DNA of 64,000 nucleotides from Gp6-AA45 sp035652075 (GCA_035652075.1 DASREL010000027.1:1-64000), one strand, 5' to 3'. Counted from the first letter of the stretch, positions 18,091-26,695 are shown. Translations and numbers: made by a program. The notes: generated from the letters alone by a model not told the origin.

Positions 18091-19749
18091 ATGGTTCCGA
18101 ACCTGCGGCGCACGGTTGCGCGGCTGATCTTCATCCGAGCCGGGGTCAGTACGATTCTGCTCGGGTCGGCGGTCTTCGCCCAGATCGCGGCGCCGGGCTC
18201 GCTGCCGGTCGATCCGTTTTTCATCCTGATCGGATCGATCTTCGCGCTGACGATCGCCTATGCGCTGACGCTGCCGTATGTCGAGCGCCATCGCTGGCTG
18301 GTGGATGTCCAGTTGGCCGGCGACGCGCTCGTTGTCTCGGCCTTCATTTACATCACCGGCGGCATCACCAGCTACTTCACGTCGCTGTACGTGCTGCCGA
18401 TTGCCGCGGCGAGCGCGGTGCAGTTCCGCCGCGGCGCGCTGCTCGTGGCGACGCTCAGCACGGTCCTCTACGGCGGCATCGTGCTCACGCAATATTTCGT
18501 GGCGGCCGGGCTGATTCCCTCGTCGTTCATCTTCGAGCGCACGGTGGTGTTGCCGGCGCGTTCGTTTGCGCAGTACACCGTCGCCATCAACCTGTTCGGC
18601 TTCTTCGCGGTGGCCCTGCTCAGCGGATCGCTCGCGAACAGCTTGCGATCGGCCGGCGCGCAACTCGAACAGGCGTCGACCGAAATCGCGGATTTGCAGG
18701 CGTTGAACCAGCACGTCATCGACAGCCTGCCGAGCGGCCTCGCGACGACCGACCCCGACCACCGCGTGCTGACGTTCAACCGGGCCGCGGAATCGATCAC
18801 CGGCGTCCGTTTTCACTCGGCCGTCGGCCGGCCGATCGACGACATCCTGCAGTTGCCGCCCACGGTCATGGCGTCGATCGCCGAAGACTTGATGACGAAG
18901 GGATCGCGGCGTCACGAGTTTCGCTATCACACGACCGATGGACGCGGCGATCTGGAGATTGGCTTGACGGCCACGCATCTCGAAACGCCGGGAGGCCGGG
19001 CGGGCCTGCTGTTCACGTTCCAGGACGTCACGGCGATCAAGAAGCTCGAACGCGATGCGGCGATCCAGCAGCGGCTTGCAGCGGTCGGCGAGATGGCGGC
19101 GGGGATTGCGCACGAGATCAGAAATCCGCTCGCATCGATGTCGGGTTCGATCCAAATCCTGCGTCAGGAACTGCCGCTCAGCGCCGAGCAGGAGCAACTG
19201 ATGGACATCGTGCTGCGCGAATCGGAGCGGCTGAATACGACCATCCGATCCTTTCTCGCCTACGCCCGTCCGCAGCGGTTCCACATCGCGCGGTTCGACG
19301 TGCGGCGCGCGCTCAACGATACGGCGCTGCTGCTGCGCAACAGCGCCGAAGTGCGCGAGGGCCACGAGATCGTCGTCGACGTGCCGGCGAGCGCGTTGTG
19401 GTACGAGGCCGACGAGGGCCAGATCAAACAGATCGTGTGGAATCTGGCGACCAACGGGTTGCGCGCGATGCCCGACGGCGGACGGCTGCGTCTCGTGGGC
19501 GCGTTCGAAGTCTCCTCTGACGGCGTCGTCCTGACGGTCACCGACGAAGGGATCGGCATTCCGCCGGAAGAACTGGATAGTTTGTTCCAGCCCTTCCACA
19601 CGACGTTCAGCAAGGGCACCGGTCTCGGCCTCGCGATCGTGCATCGCATCGTCGCTGACTACAACGGAGAGATTCAAGTCAGCTCGCAGCCGGGCAACGG
19701 CACGACCGTGTCGGTTCGCTTGCCGGCGCGGGCTGTGGTGACGACATGA
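18091..19749 (+). CDS. pilS: Sensor histidine kinase PilS
   Basis: 552 residues. About six N-terminal membrane helices (residues ~10-185), a coiled linker, a PAS domain (~205-320), a HisKA domain with phospho-acceptor His341 in GIAHEIRNPLASMSGSI, and a HATPase domain (N box NLATNGLRA, DEGIGIP, GTGLGLAIVH). In Pseudomonas PilS senses pilin in the membrane and controls pilA through PilR. It starts directly after the pilC stop and overlaps pilR by four bases (ATGA). Confidence 0.94.
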   Translation: MVPNLRRTVARLIFIRAGVSTILLGSAVFAQIAAPGSLPVDPFFILIGSIFALTIAYALTLPYVERHRWLVDVQLAGDALVVSAFIYITGGITSYFTSLYVLPIAAASAVQFRRGALLVATLSTVLYGGIVLTQYFVAAGLIPSSFIFERTVVLPARSFAQYTVAINLFGFFAVALLSGSLANSLRSAGAQLEQASTEIADLQALNQHVIDSLPSGLATTDPDHRVLTFNRAAESITGVRFHSAVGRPIDDILQLPPTVMASIAEDLMTKGSRRHEFRYHTTDGRGDLEIGLTATHLETPGGRAGLLFTFQDVTAIKKLERDAAIQQRLAAVGEMAAGIAHEIRNPLASMSGSIQILRQELPLSAEQEQLMDIVLRESERLNTTIRSFLAYARPQRFHIARFDVRRALNDTALLLRNSAEVREGHEIVVDVPASALWYEADEGQIKQIVWNLATNGLRAMPDGGRLRLVGAFEVSSDGVVLTVTDEGIGIPPEELDSLFQPFHTTFSKGTGLGLAIVHRIVADYNGEIQVSSQPGNGTTVSVRLPARAVVTT

Positions 19750-21176
19750 GTACCGCTACGCAACCCGTGCTGCCGGACGTCGACCGCCGGCCGCCGCGCA
19801 TTCTCGTCGTCGACGATGAGCGATCGATGCGGGAGTTACTGGCCATCGTTCTGCGTCGCGAGGGGTACGAAGTGCTGCTCGCCGAAAACGGCAAGTCCGC
19901 CATCGCGCTGCTCGAACGCGAGCCGGTCGATCTGTTGATTTCCGACATCAAGATGCCCGATTTGAGCGGCGTCGACGTGCTGCGCGCGGCCAAGAAGATC
20001 GATCAGGACATCCTCGGCATCATGATCACGGCGTTTGCGTCGACCGACACCGCCGTCGAGGCGATGCGTCTCGGCGCGTGCGACTACCTGAGCAAGCCGT
20101 TCGACATCGACCTGCTCAAGATGAAAGTGCGCGAGAAGATCGAGAATCGCCAGCTGCGGCAGGAGAACCTGCTGCTGAAAAAGACGCTCGGCCTCTCGCA
20201 TCAGTTTTCGAACATCATCGGCCGGAGCGCCGCGATGGTCGAGGTCTTCAAGATGATCGAGACGGTCGCGCGCACGAACAGCACGATCCTGCTGACCGGC
20301 GAGTCGGGAACGGGCAAGGGGCTCGTCGCGCAGGCGATCCACTTCCACTCGCTGCGGCGCGACAAGCCGATGGTGTCGCTCAACTGCGGTGCGTTGCCGG
20401 AGAACCTGCTCGAGTCCGAGCTCTTCGGGCACATGCGCGGGTCGTTCACCGGCGCCGACTCGAACAAGAAGGGCCTCCTCGAAATCGCCGAGCGCGGAAC
20501 CATCTTCCTCGACGAGATCGGCGAGATGAGCGCGGTGATGCAGGTGAAACTGCTGCGCGTGCTGCAGGAGCGTCGGTTCCGCCGCGTGGGCGGTCTCGAA
20601 GAGTTACAGGCCGACATCCGCGTGATCGCGGCGACGAACGTCGATCTGACGAAGGCGGTCGCCGAAGGCCGGTTCCGCGAGGACCTGTACTACCGGATCA
20701 ACGTCATCCCGATCGCCTTGCCGCCATTACGCGAGCGGCGCGAAGACATCCCACTGCTGGCCGAACACTTTCTCGCGAAATACGCGGAGCAGATGGCGAA
20801 GGCCGTCACCGGCATCTCGCACGACGCGATGGATTTGCTCATCCGTCACGAGTGGCCGGGCAACATTCGCGAGCTCGAAAATGCGATCGAGCGCGCGGTG
20901 GCGCTGGAGATGACGCCGACGATCCTGGTCGATAGCCTGCCGACCAGTGTGCGGGGCGACGCGCCGCGCATCCCAAGCGGCGCAGCGACCCCGCCATCGG
21001 CTGACGTTCTTCCCGCCTCGGGCTTTGATCTCGAGGCGCACGTCAAGGAAATCGAGCGCGGCTATATCGCGGAAGCGCTCAAGCGGGCCGGCGGCGTGCA
21101 GGTCAAGGCGGCCGAGCTCCTGGGGATGAGCTTCAGGTCCTTTCGGTACTACGTCAAGAAGTACAATTTGCGTTGA
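19746..21176 (+). CDS. pilR: Sigma-54 dependent response regulator PilR
   Basis: 476 residues in NtrC layout: receiver with phospho-acceptor Asp67 (LLISDIKMPD), an AAA+ domain with Walker A GESGTGKG (185-192), and a C-terminal Fis-type helix-turn-helix (VKAAELLGMSFRSFRYYVKK). The sigma-54 contact loop reads GSFTGA (232-237), a variant of GAFTGA. Sigma-54 promoters are present upstream of both pilA genes, with shared palindromes at enhancer distance, so the target is clear from the sequence. rpoN itself is not in the window. Confidence 0.95.
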   Translation: MSTATQPVLPDVDRRPPRILVVDDERSMRELLAIVLRREGYEVLLAENGKSAIALLEREPVDLLISDIKMPDLSGVDVLRAAKKIDQDILGIMITAFASTDTAVEAMRLGACDYLSKPFDIDLLKMKVREKIENRQLRQENLLLKKTLGLSHQFSNIIGRSAAMVEVFKMIETVARTNSTILLTGESGTGKGLVAQAIHFHSLRRDKPMVSLNCGALPENLLESELFGHMRGSFTGADSNKKGLLEIAERGTIFLDEIGEMSAVMQVKLLRVLQERRFRRVGGLEELQADIRVIAATNVDLTKAVAEGRFREDLYYRINVIPIALPPLRERREDIPLLAEHFLAKYAEQMAKAVTGISHDAMDLLIRHEWPGNIRELENAIERAVALEMTPTILVDSLPTSVRGDAPRIPSGAATPPSADVLPASGFDLEAHVKEIERGYIAEALKRAGGVQVKAAELLGMSFRSFRYYVKKYNLR

Positions 21177-21196
21177 CACTATCTGTCGGTCGGCAT

Positions 21197-21211
21197 AGAC
21201 AAAAAATGTCA
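21197..21211. promoter_or_regulatory. Putative PilR enhancer site for pilA1
   Basis: AGACA-AAAAA-TGTCA, one mismatch from the TGACA-N5-TGTCA pattern. Its centre is about 93 bases upstream of the -24 GG of the pilA1 promoter, a normal enhancer distance. A second smaller palindrome, CGACA-GTT-TGTCG, follows at about 21215-21227 and may be an additional half-affinity site. Confidence 0.6.
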
Positions 21212-21295
21212 GATCGACAGTTTGTCGCTGCCTCCTGGCACGACGCAGTTCGACCAAGTATAGTTTTTACAACGACTTACCGATACGAGCTTCGA

Positions 21296-21311
21296 TGGCA
21301 TCACCGTTGCT
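21296..21311 (+). promoter_or_regulatory. Sigma-54 promoter of pilA1
   Basis: TGGCATCACCGTTGCT matches the consensus TGGCACGNNNNTTGCT at 10 of the 12 defined bases with GG and GC exactly ten bases apart. Transcription should start near 21322, which rules out an upstream in-frame ATG at 21318 and supports the ATG at 21354 with GAGGAG eight bases before it. Confidence 0.85.
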
Positions 21312-21353
21312 GAACGGTTGAGCCATCGGCCTTCTTTGCTGAGGAGATTTGAA

Positions 21354-21896
21354 ATGAAGATGCGAACTGCGACAGGTTTCACGTTGATCGAGCTGCTGAT
21401 CGTCGTTGCGATCATCGGCATCATCGCGGCGATCGCCGTCCCCGGCCTGCTGCGCGCCCGTATGTCGGGTAACGAAGCGTCGGCGATCGGCTCGCTGCGC
21501 GCGATCAACAGCGGTGAGGCGGCGTATTCGGCGGGCTGCGGCCAGGGCGGCTACGCCCAGTCGCTCGAGGATCTCTACAAAGCGCCGGCGGCGGGCGGCA
21601 CGGGCTTCATCAGCCCCGACCTCGCGACGACGGGCGTGATCAAGAGCGGCTTCAAAGTGACGCTCGCGGCCGGCACGAGCAACACCGTCGTGTTGGTGGC
21701 GGCCAGCACCTGCAACGTGTCGGCGAAGGACGCGATCGCGACGTACTTCGCGAACGCCGATCCAGTCACCTACGGCGGCACGGGCAACCGTTACTTTGGT
21801 TCCGATCAGCGCGGCACGATCTTCCAGGATACGAGCAACAACGCGTTGACGGCGGCGACCCTGACCACCGGCGGCACGATCTCGCCGGTTCAGTAA
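21354..21896 (+). CDS. pilA: Major type IV pilin PilA, copy 1
   Basis: 180 residues; class III leader of eight residues (MKMRTATG) cleaved before FTLIELLIVVAIIGIIAAIA, with Glu5 kept. The mature protein is 172 residues with two cysteines (in SAGCGQGG and ASTCNVSA) that could form the D-region disulfide. It differs from copy 2 by four residues in the mature part (Ala-Asn for Gly-His, Tyr for Phe, Ser for Thr). A Shine-Dalgarno GAGGAG is at 21341-21346. It has its own sigma-54 promoter and terminator. Confidence 0.96.
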   Translation: MKMRTATGFTLIELLIVVAIIGIIAAIAVPGLLRARMSGNEASAIGSLRAINSGEAAYSAGCGQGGYAQSLEDLYKAPAAGGTGFISPDLATTGVIKSGFKVTLAAGTSNTVVLVAASTCNVSAKDAIATYFANADPVTYGGTGNRYFGSDQRGTIFQDTSNNALTAATLTTGGTISPVQ

Positions 21897-21918
21897 CAAC
21901 GGATTCGGTTCTCCACAC

Positions 21919-21960
21919 CGGGCGGGTTGGCACACTCAAAGGCCAACCCGCCCGTTTTGT
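21919..21960 (+). terminator. Terminator of pilA1
   Basis: A perfect 13-bp stem (21919-21931 with 21942-21954) with a 10-base loop followed by TTTTGTTT. It separates the two pilA transcription units. Confidence 0.92.
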
Positions 21961-21967
21961 TTGTACG

Positions 21968-21982
21968 TGACAATTCATGTCA
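21968..21982. promoter_or_regulatory. Putative PilR enhancer site for pilA2
   Basis: TGACA-ATTCA-TGTCA, perfect, with one further flanking pair (GTGACA/TGTCAC). Its centre is about 126 bases upstream of the -24 GG of the pilA2 promoter. A lone TTGACA half-site follows at about 21989. Confidence 0.7.
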
Positions 21983-22099
21983 CTACGATTGACAAACGTT
22001 TGCGTCGCAACAATCGATGTCTACATCTCTTGATTTAGTCCTCACGGATACATGTCGATTTCATTAGATTTTTCATGATCATTCGTCAAATGTTCGTGT

Positions 22100-22115
22100 G
22101 GGCACATCGCTTGCT
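22100..22115 (+). promoter_or_regulatory. Sigma-54 promoter of pilA2
   Basis: GGGCACATCGCTTGCT matches TGGCACGNNNNTTGCT except for the first base and the G after CAC, with GG (22101) and GC (22113) ten bases apart. Transcription should begin near 22126, about 30 bases before the pilA2 ATG. Confidence 0.87.
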
Positions 22116-22156
22116 CAAACAAAGCACAACCGTTCAATTCAAGAGAGGATTTTGAA

Positions 22157-22693
22157 ATGCGTAATTCAAAAGGTTTCACGTTGATCGAGCTGCTGATCGT
22201 CGTTGCGATCATCGGCATCATCGCCGCAATTGCCGTCCCGGGCCTGCTGCGCGCCCGTATGTCGGGCAACGAAGCGTCGGCGATCGGCTCGCTGCGCGCG
22301 ATCAACAGCGGTGAGGCGGCGTATTCGGCGGGCTGCGGCCAGGGCGGCTACGCCCAGTCGCTCGAGGATCTCTACAAAGCGCCGGCGGCGGGCGGGACGG
22401 GCTTCATCAGCCCGGACCTCGCGACGACGGGCGTGATCAAGAGCGGGTTCAAGGTGACGCTCGCGGCCGGCACGAGCAACACCGTCGTGTTGGTGGCGGC
22501 CAGCACCTGCAACGTGTCGGCGAAGGACGCGATTGCGACGTACTTCGGGCACGCCGATCCAGTCACCTACGGCGGCACGGGCAACCGTTTCTTCGGCACG
22601 GATCAGCGCGGCACGATCTTCCAGGACACGAGCAACAACGCGTTGACGGCGGCGACCCTGACCACCGGCGGCACGATCTCACCGGTTCAGTAA
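22157..22693 (+). CDS. pilA: Major type IV pilin PilA, copy 2
   Basis: 178 residues with a six-residue leader (MRNSKG) before FTLIELLIVVAIIGIIAAIA; the mature length of 172 equals that of copy 1. Shine-Dalgarno AGAGAGGA just upstream. Coding DNA is almost identical to copy 1 from the cleavage site onward, while leaders, promoters and terminators differ, which suggests tandem duplication kept alike by gene conversion. Both cysteines are conserved. The next gene is a VKOR-DsbA oxidase. Confidence 0.96.
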   Translation: MRNSKGFTLIELLIVVAIIGIIAAIAVPGLLRARMSGNEASAIGSLRAINSGEAAYSAGCGQGGYAQSLEDLYKAPAAGGTGFISPDLATTGVIKSGFKVTLAAGTSNTVVLVAASTCNVSAKDAIATYFGHADPVTYGGTGNRFFGTDQRGTIFQDTSNNALTAATLTTGGTISPVQ

Positions 22694-22727
22694 CGCACGC
22701 GCAGTTCTCGAGACCGTTCTCTGCAGG

Positions 22728-22763
22728 CGGCGGGTTGGCGCAGACGCGCTTACCCGCCGTTTT
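22728..22763 (+). terminator. Terminator of pilA2
   Basis: An 8-bp stem CGGCGGGT/ACCCGCCG (22728-22735 with 22752-22759) with a further inner GCGC/GCGC pairing and a TTTT run at 22760-22763. It lies 22 bases before the VKOR-DsbA start, so that gene probably uses read-through or a separate promoter. Confidence 0.82.
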
Positions 22764-22784
22764 CATGTACACTTCAATCGATCC

Positions 22785-23990
22785 ATGAGCAAACGCGCGA
22801 GCGTGTTCGCTTTGGTCTGCGCGCTTGTCGGCTTTGGCGCCTCGGCCGCGGCCGCGTACACGCACTATCACATCCTTTTCGACCCGGCCTACCGCAGCTT
22901 CTGCGACATCAACGAGACGTGGAGCTGCACGCAGGTGTATCAAACCCGCTACAGCACGTTCCAGGGGATTCCGGTCGCGCTGTTCAGCGGGATGTGGTTT
23001 GCCGTCGCCGCGCTGCTGAGCGTGAGCGCGCTGCGCGCGCGCGATTCCATTCGAGAGAGCGTTCCCGGCTATCTGTTCGTCATGTCGACGCTGGCGCTGG
23101 CCGTCGTCATCTACATGGCCTACATCTCGTTTGCCATCATCAAGGTCAAGTGCATTCTGTGCGTGACCATTTACGCGTCCGTCGTCGGGTTGTTCCTGGT
23201 GTCGGGCGGCGCATCATCGATTCCCATGACTACACTGCCTCGTCGCGCGACGCGCGATCTTCGGGTGCTCGTTACGACGCCGCTGGCGATCGTGATTGCG
23301 ATTCTCTTCTTCGTCGGCGCCGGCACGACGCTCGCGTTCTTCCCGCGTGAAAGCGTCGTCGCGGCGAGCAGCGGCGAGGCGGCTGCCGCCGCCACCGCAC
23401 CGATCGATCAGGACCGCCGATCCGAATTCGAGCGGTACTTCCTCGCGCAACCGCGGGTGCCGTTGATGGTGCCGAACGAAGGCGCGAAAGTGCTGATCGT
23501 CAAGTTCAACGACTTTCAATGTCCGGCGTGCGGTCAGTCGTACCTGCAATACAAACCGATTCTGGCGAAGTTCGAGGCGGAGCATCCCGGTCAGGTGAAG
23601 ATGGTCTTGAAGGATTACCCGCTGAACCCGGCGTGCAACCCGAATGTCTCGGCGATGTTGCATCCGGCGGCATGCGAAGCGGCGGTCGCCGTCCGCCTCG
23701 CCGCGCAGCACAACAAGGCGGACGCGCTCGAGGACTACCTCTACACGCACCAGCCGCAGATGACGCCGCCAATGGTTCGTCAGGCCGCGCACGACATCGG
23801 CGGCGTGAACGATTTCGACGCGAAGTACGAATCGACGCTCGCGCTCGTCAAGGGCGAAACCGGTCTCGGCAAACAACTCAACGTGTCGCAGACGCCGACC
23901 TTCTTCGTCGACGGCGTCAAGCTCGAAGGGATGATCGCGCCGCAGTACTTTCAGCAGGCGATCGAAATCGAGCTGGCGCGCGCGAAATGA
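22785..23990 (+). CDS. VKOR-DsbA fusion protein thiol oxidase
   Basis: 401 residues joining a membrane vitamin K epoxide reductase domain (residues ~8-145, four or five helices) to a DsbA/thioredoxin domain (~225-400) through another membrane helix (TTPLAIVIAILFFVGAG) and an Ala-rich linker. VKOR cysteines are the loop pair C40/C48 and the quinone-side CILC (123-126); the DsbA active site is CPAC (246-249), with a cis-Pro loop SQTPTFF. It would form disulfides in exported proteins and pass electrons to quinone. Its place beside the pilins, which have a conserved Cys pair, suggests they are substrates. Confidence 0.9.
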   Translation: MSKRASVFALVCALVGFGASAAAAYTHYHILFDPAYRSFCDINETWSCTQVYQTRYSTFQGIPVALFSGMWFAVAALLSVSALRARDSIRESVPGYLFVMSTLALAVVIYMAYISFAIIKVKCILCVTIYASVVGLFLVSGGASSIPMTTLPRRATRDLRVLVTTPLAIVIAILFFVGAGTTLAFFPRESVVAASSGEAAAAATAPIDQDRRSEFERYFLAQPRVPLMVPNEGAKVLIVKFNDFQCPACGQSYLQYKPILAKFEAEHPGQVKMVLKDYPLNPACNPNVSAMLHPAACEAAVAVRLAAQHNKADALEDYLYTHQPQMTPPMVRQAAHDIGGVNDFDAKYESTLALVKGETGLGKQLNVSQTPTFFVDGVKLEGMIAPQYFQQAIEIELARAK

Positions 23991-23991
23991 T

Positions 23992-24954
23992 GTGACGCTC
24001 GCCCTTGCCACGCGAGAACTGACCAAGGATTTCGCGATCGGCTTCTGGCGCAAGCGCCCCTATCGCGCGCTCGACCGGCTGACGCTCGATGTGCCTACGG
24101 GCCAGGTCTTCGGTTTCCTCGGACCGAACGGCGCCGGCAAGACGACCACGCTGAAGCTGCTGATGCAGCTCGTCTACCCGACCTCAGGGCGCGCCGAACT
24201 GTTCGGACGCCCGCTCGGCGATCTCGCGACCAAACGCCGGATCGGGTACCTGCCGGAAAATCCCTACTTCTACGACTACCTGACCGCTGAGGAATTGCTG
24301 CGCTATTTCGCGCGGCTGTTTGGCTATTCCGCAGCGGACGCCAACGCCCGCGCATCGCGGCTGCTCGACGAGGTCGGTATCGGCGCCGAGCGGCGGATGC
24401 AACTCCGGAAATTCTCGAAAGGGATGCTGCAGCGCGTTGGCATCGCCCAGGCGTTGATCAACGATCCCGATCTCGTAATCCTGGACGAGCCGATGTCGGG
24501 TCTCGATCCGCTCGGCCGCCGTGATGTGCGGGCGCTGATTCTGCGGCTGCGCGATCGTGGCTGCACGGTGTTCTTCAGCTCGCACGTGCTCAGTGACGCC
24601 GAGGCGCTGTGCCATCAGGTTGCGATTCTTGCGAAGGGCCGCCTCGTCGCGACGGGGCTGCTGACGGACATGCTGGCGTTTCGCGCGCGCGGTTGGGAAA
24701 TGGTGATCGCCGGCGCGACCGACGCTCTTGCCGCCGCCCTCGGGCCGCGCGCCCGTCAGGTCGTGCGTATCAGCGAAGGGCGCTACGCCATCGAATTGCC
24801 GCTCGATCCCCCGCCCGAGCACCTGCTGGCGGAGGTGACCGCCGCCGGCGCGCACCTGGTGTCGCTGAATCCGATTCGCGAGACACTCGAGGATTTTTTC
24901 GTCGAGCACGTCACCGCGCCCGATGTGATGCGCGTCGATCGTTTCTCCGCATGA
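23992..24954 (+). CDS. ABC transporter ATP-binding protein (PilH-like)
   Basis: 320 residues, single ABC domain: Walker A GPNGAGKTT, signature FSKGMLQRVGIAQAL, Walker B LVILDEPMSGLDPLGRRDV. The start is GTG (23992), two bases after the VKOR-DsbA stop. Overlaps the permease gene by four bases. In Myxococcus xanthus an ABC transporter encoded by pilH and pilI lies between pilA and pilD and is needed for pili; position and type match here, so I call it PilH-like, by inference. Confidence 0.88.
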   Translation: MTLALATRELTKDFAIGFWRKRPYRALDRLTLDVPTGQVFGFLGPNGAGKTTTLKLLMQLVYPTSGRAELFGRPLGDLATKRRIGYLPENPYFYDYLTAEELLRYFARLFGYSAADANARASRLLDEVGIGAERRMQLRKFSKGMLQRVGIAQALINDPDLVILDEPMSGLDPLGRRDVRALILRLRDRGCTVFFSSHVLSDAEALCHQVAILAKGRLVATGLLTDMLAFRARGWEMVIAGATDALAAALGPRARQVVRISEGRYAIELPLDPPPEHLLAEVTAAGAHLVSLNPIRETLEDFFVEHVTAPDVMRVDRFSA

Positions 24955-25757
24955 AATCGCTCGCCGCCATCGCCGTCAACGGCTTCCGCGAATCGGTGCG
25001 CGACAAGGTGCTCTACAACCTCGTCCTGTTCGCGATCCTGCTGATTGGGGCGTCGTATCTGATCGGTCAGCTCACGGCGGGGCAGGACATCAAGATCATC
25101 AAGGATCTCGGCCTCGCCGCGACGTCGGTCTTCGGCCTCTTCATCGCTGTGTTCATCGGCATCGGGCTGGTGGCCAAAGAGGTCGAACGGCGCAGTGTCT
25201 ACAGCCTTCTCGCGAAACCGATCCACCGCTATCAGCTCGTGCTTGGGAAGTATGCCGGTCTGGTCGTGACGCTGACGGTCAACGTCGCGATCATGGCGCT
25301 GTCGCTGTATCTCGTGCTCGCGTACATGCGATGGGGCGTCGATCCGATGATCGAAGCGTCCTGGGATGCGCGGGCGCTCGACCCGGCGCTGCTGCAGGCG
25401 ATCCTGCTCATCCTGCTCGAGTTGATGATCGTGACGGCGATCGCGCTGTTTTTCTCGACGTTCTCGTCGCCGATCTTGTCTGCCGCGTTCACATTCGGCA
25501 TCACCGTCGCGGGGCACTACGCGACCGACCTGCGCAACTTCCAGGATGTCGTCGACGCGCCGATCGCGCAGCATGTGGCGCGGGCCGTTTACTGGATCCT
25601 GCCGAACCTCGCGCAGTTCGACATCAAGTCGCAAGTCGTTCACGGCCACGCCGTGAGCGCGCGCTACATCGGTCTCGTGTCGGCGTACGCCGTCGTGTAC
25701 ATCGCCATGCTGCTCGTCATCTCGACCGTCGTGTTCTCACGCAGAGACTTCAAATGA
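24951..25757 (+). CDS. ABC-2 type transporter permease (PilI-like)
   Basis: 268 residues with six hydrophobic segments, typical of ABC-2 permeases (YNLVLFAILLIGASYLIGQL; FGLFIAVFIGIGLVAKEVER; the last near IAMLLVISTVVFSRRDF). The element EVERRSVYSLLAKPIHRYQL is the cytoplasmic coupling region of this class. The ATG overlaps the ATPase stop (ATGA) and the gene overlaps the next by four bases. Position matches pilI of Myxococcus. The cargo is unknown. Confidence 0.86.
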   Translation: MKSLAAIAVNGFRESVRDKVLYNLVLFAILLIGASYLIGQLTAGQDIKIIKDLGLAATSVFGLFIAVFIGIGLVAKEVERRSVYSLLAKPIHRYQLVLGKYAGLVVTLTVNVAIMALSLYLVLAYMRWGVDPMIEASWDARALDPALLQAILLILLELMIVTAIALFFSTFSSPILSAAFTFGITVAGHYATDLRNFQDVVDAPIAQHVARAVYWILPNLAQFDIKSQVVHGHAVSARYIGLVSAYAVVYIAMLLVISTVVFSRRDFK

Positions 25758-26695
25758 AATCGATCGCGGCAGCCGTGGTCGCAAGCCTCGTGCTGCTCGG
25801 CACGGCGGGACTGCTCCAGGCGCAACGCGAACGCGCCTTTCCACCGACCGACACTCCCGACGACGAGGTGCTGATCGCGTCGCCGACGGCGTTGCGCCGC
25901 ATGACCGTCGGCTTCAACGCGCTGGCCGCCGACGTCTACTGGATCCGCGCGCTGCAGTACTACGGCGGCACGAAGCGGCGCCTTGCCGCGCGCGCGCCGG
26001 CGCCGCAACCGCCGCACGCGCTCGCCGGCACATCCGACTACGATCGCTTGTACGATCTGCTGAACCTCACGACGTCGCTCGATCCGCTGTTCGACATCGC
26101 GTACCGCTTCGGCGCCGTCTTTCTCGCCGAGCCGTATCCGCTCGGTCCCGATCGGCCCGACCTCGCCGTCAAGCTGCTCGAAAAGGGGATGCAGGCACGC
26201 CCGGAGCGATGGCAGTACCTGGAGGACATCGGGTTCGTGCACTACTGGTACGAGCGGAACTACAAGGCCGCCGCGGATGCCTTTGCGCGGGCAGGCGACA
26301 TCAGCGGCGCACCCAATTGGTTGAAGCCGCTGGCGGCGACGACGCTCGCGCAGGGGGGCGATCGACGGACGTCGCGCGCGATGTGGCTCGCGATCCTGCA
26401 GTCCGCGGACGTGGATTGGCTTCGTCATCAGGCCGAGTGGCGCCTGCAACAATTCCGCGCGCTCGACGATATCGATGTGCTGCAAGCGCGCGTCGACGCC
26501 TACACGAAACGCACGGGCACCGTGCCGCGCGATTGGCAGTCGCTCGTTGCCGCCGGCGACCTCCGCCGGATTCCGACCGATCCCACGGGCGTCGCGTACG
26601 AGCTCGGCCCCGGCGGACGCGTGCGCCTCTCGTCGTCCTCGTCGCTGTTGCCGCTGCCGGTCGAACCCCAACGCCTGCCCGCGGCCACGCCATGA
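25754..26695 (+). CDS. TPR-like secreted or membrane-anchored protein
   Basis: 313 residues with an N-terminal signal/anchor (KSIAAAVVASLVLLGTAGLL), then a helical part with TPR-like repeats (YDLLNLTTSLDPLFDIAYRF; QYLEDIGFVHYWYERNYKAA). The last ~50 residues are Pro/Ser-rich. It overlaps the permease and pilD genes by four bases on each side, so it is a firm part of the pilus ABC operon. It may take the role of Myxococcus PilG, but I see no sequence signature that proves this. Confidence 0.72.
   Translation: MKSIAAAVVASLVLLGTAGLLQAQRERAFPPTDTPDDEVLIASPTALRRMTVGFNALAADVYWIRALQYYGGTKRRLAARAPAPQPPHALAGTSDYDRLYDLLNLTTSLDPLFDIAYRFGAVFLAEPYPLGPDRPDLAVKLLEKGMQARPERWQYLEDIGFVHYWYERNYKAAADAFARAGDISGAPNWLKPLAATTLAQGGDRRTSRAMWLAILQSADVDWLRHQAEWRLQQFRALDDIDVLQARVDAYTKRTGTVPRDWQSLVAAGDLRRIPTDPTGVAYELGPGGRVRLSSSSSLLPLPVEPQRLPAATP

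Noticed and set aside
16858..19677. A very long open frame (939 codons) on the minus strand opposite pilC and pilS
   Set aside because: It is antisense to two well-supported genes, has Arg/Asp/His-rich composition typical of reading the opposite strand of GC-rich codons, and shows no domain.
21236..21256. TGGCACG upstream of pilA1 as a sigma-54 -24 box
   Set aside because: The TTGC-like -12 element is not at the required ten-base spacing; the site at 21296-21311 fits exactly.
22728..22763. Possible attenuator of the VKOR-DsbA gene
   Set aside because: It follows the pilA2 stop closely with a T-run and is simpler to read as the pilA2 terminator.
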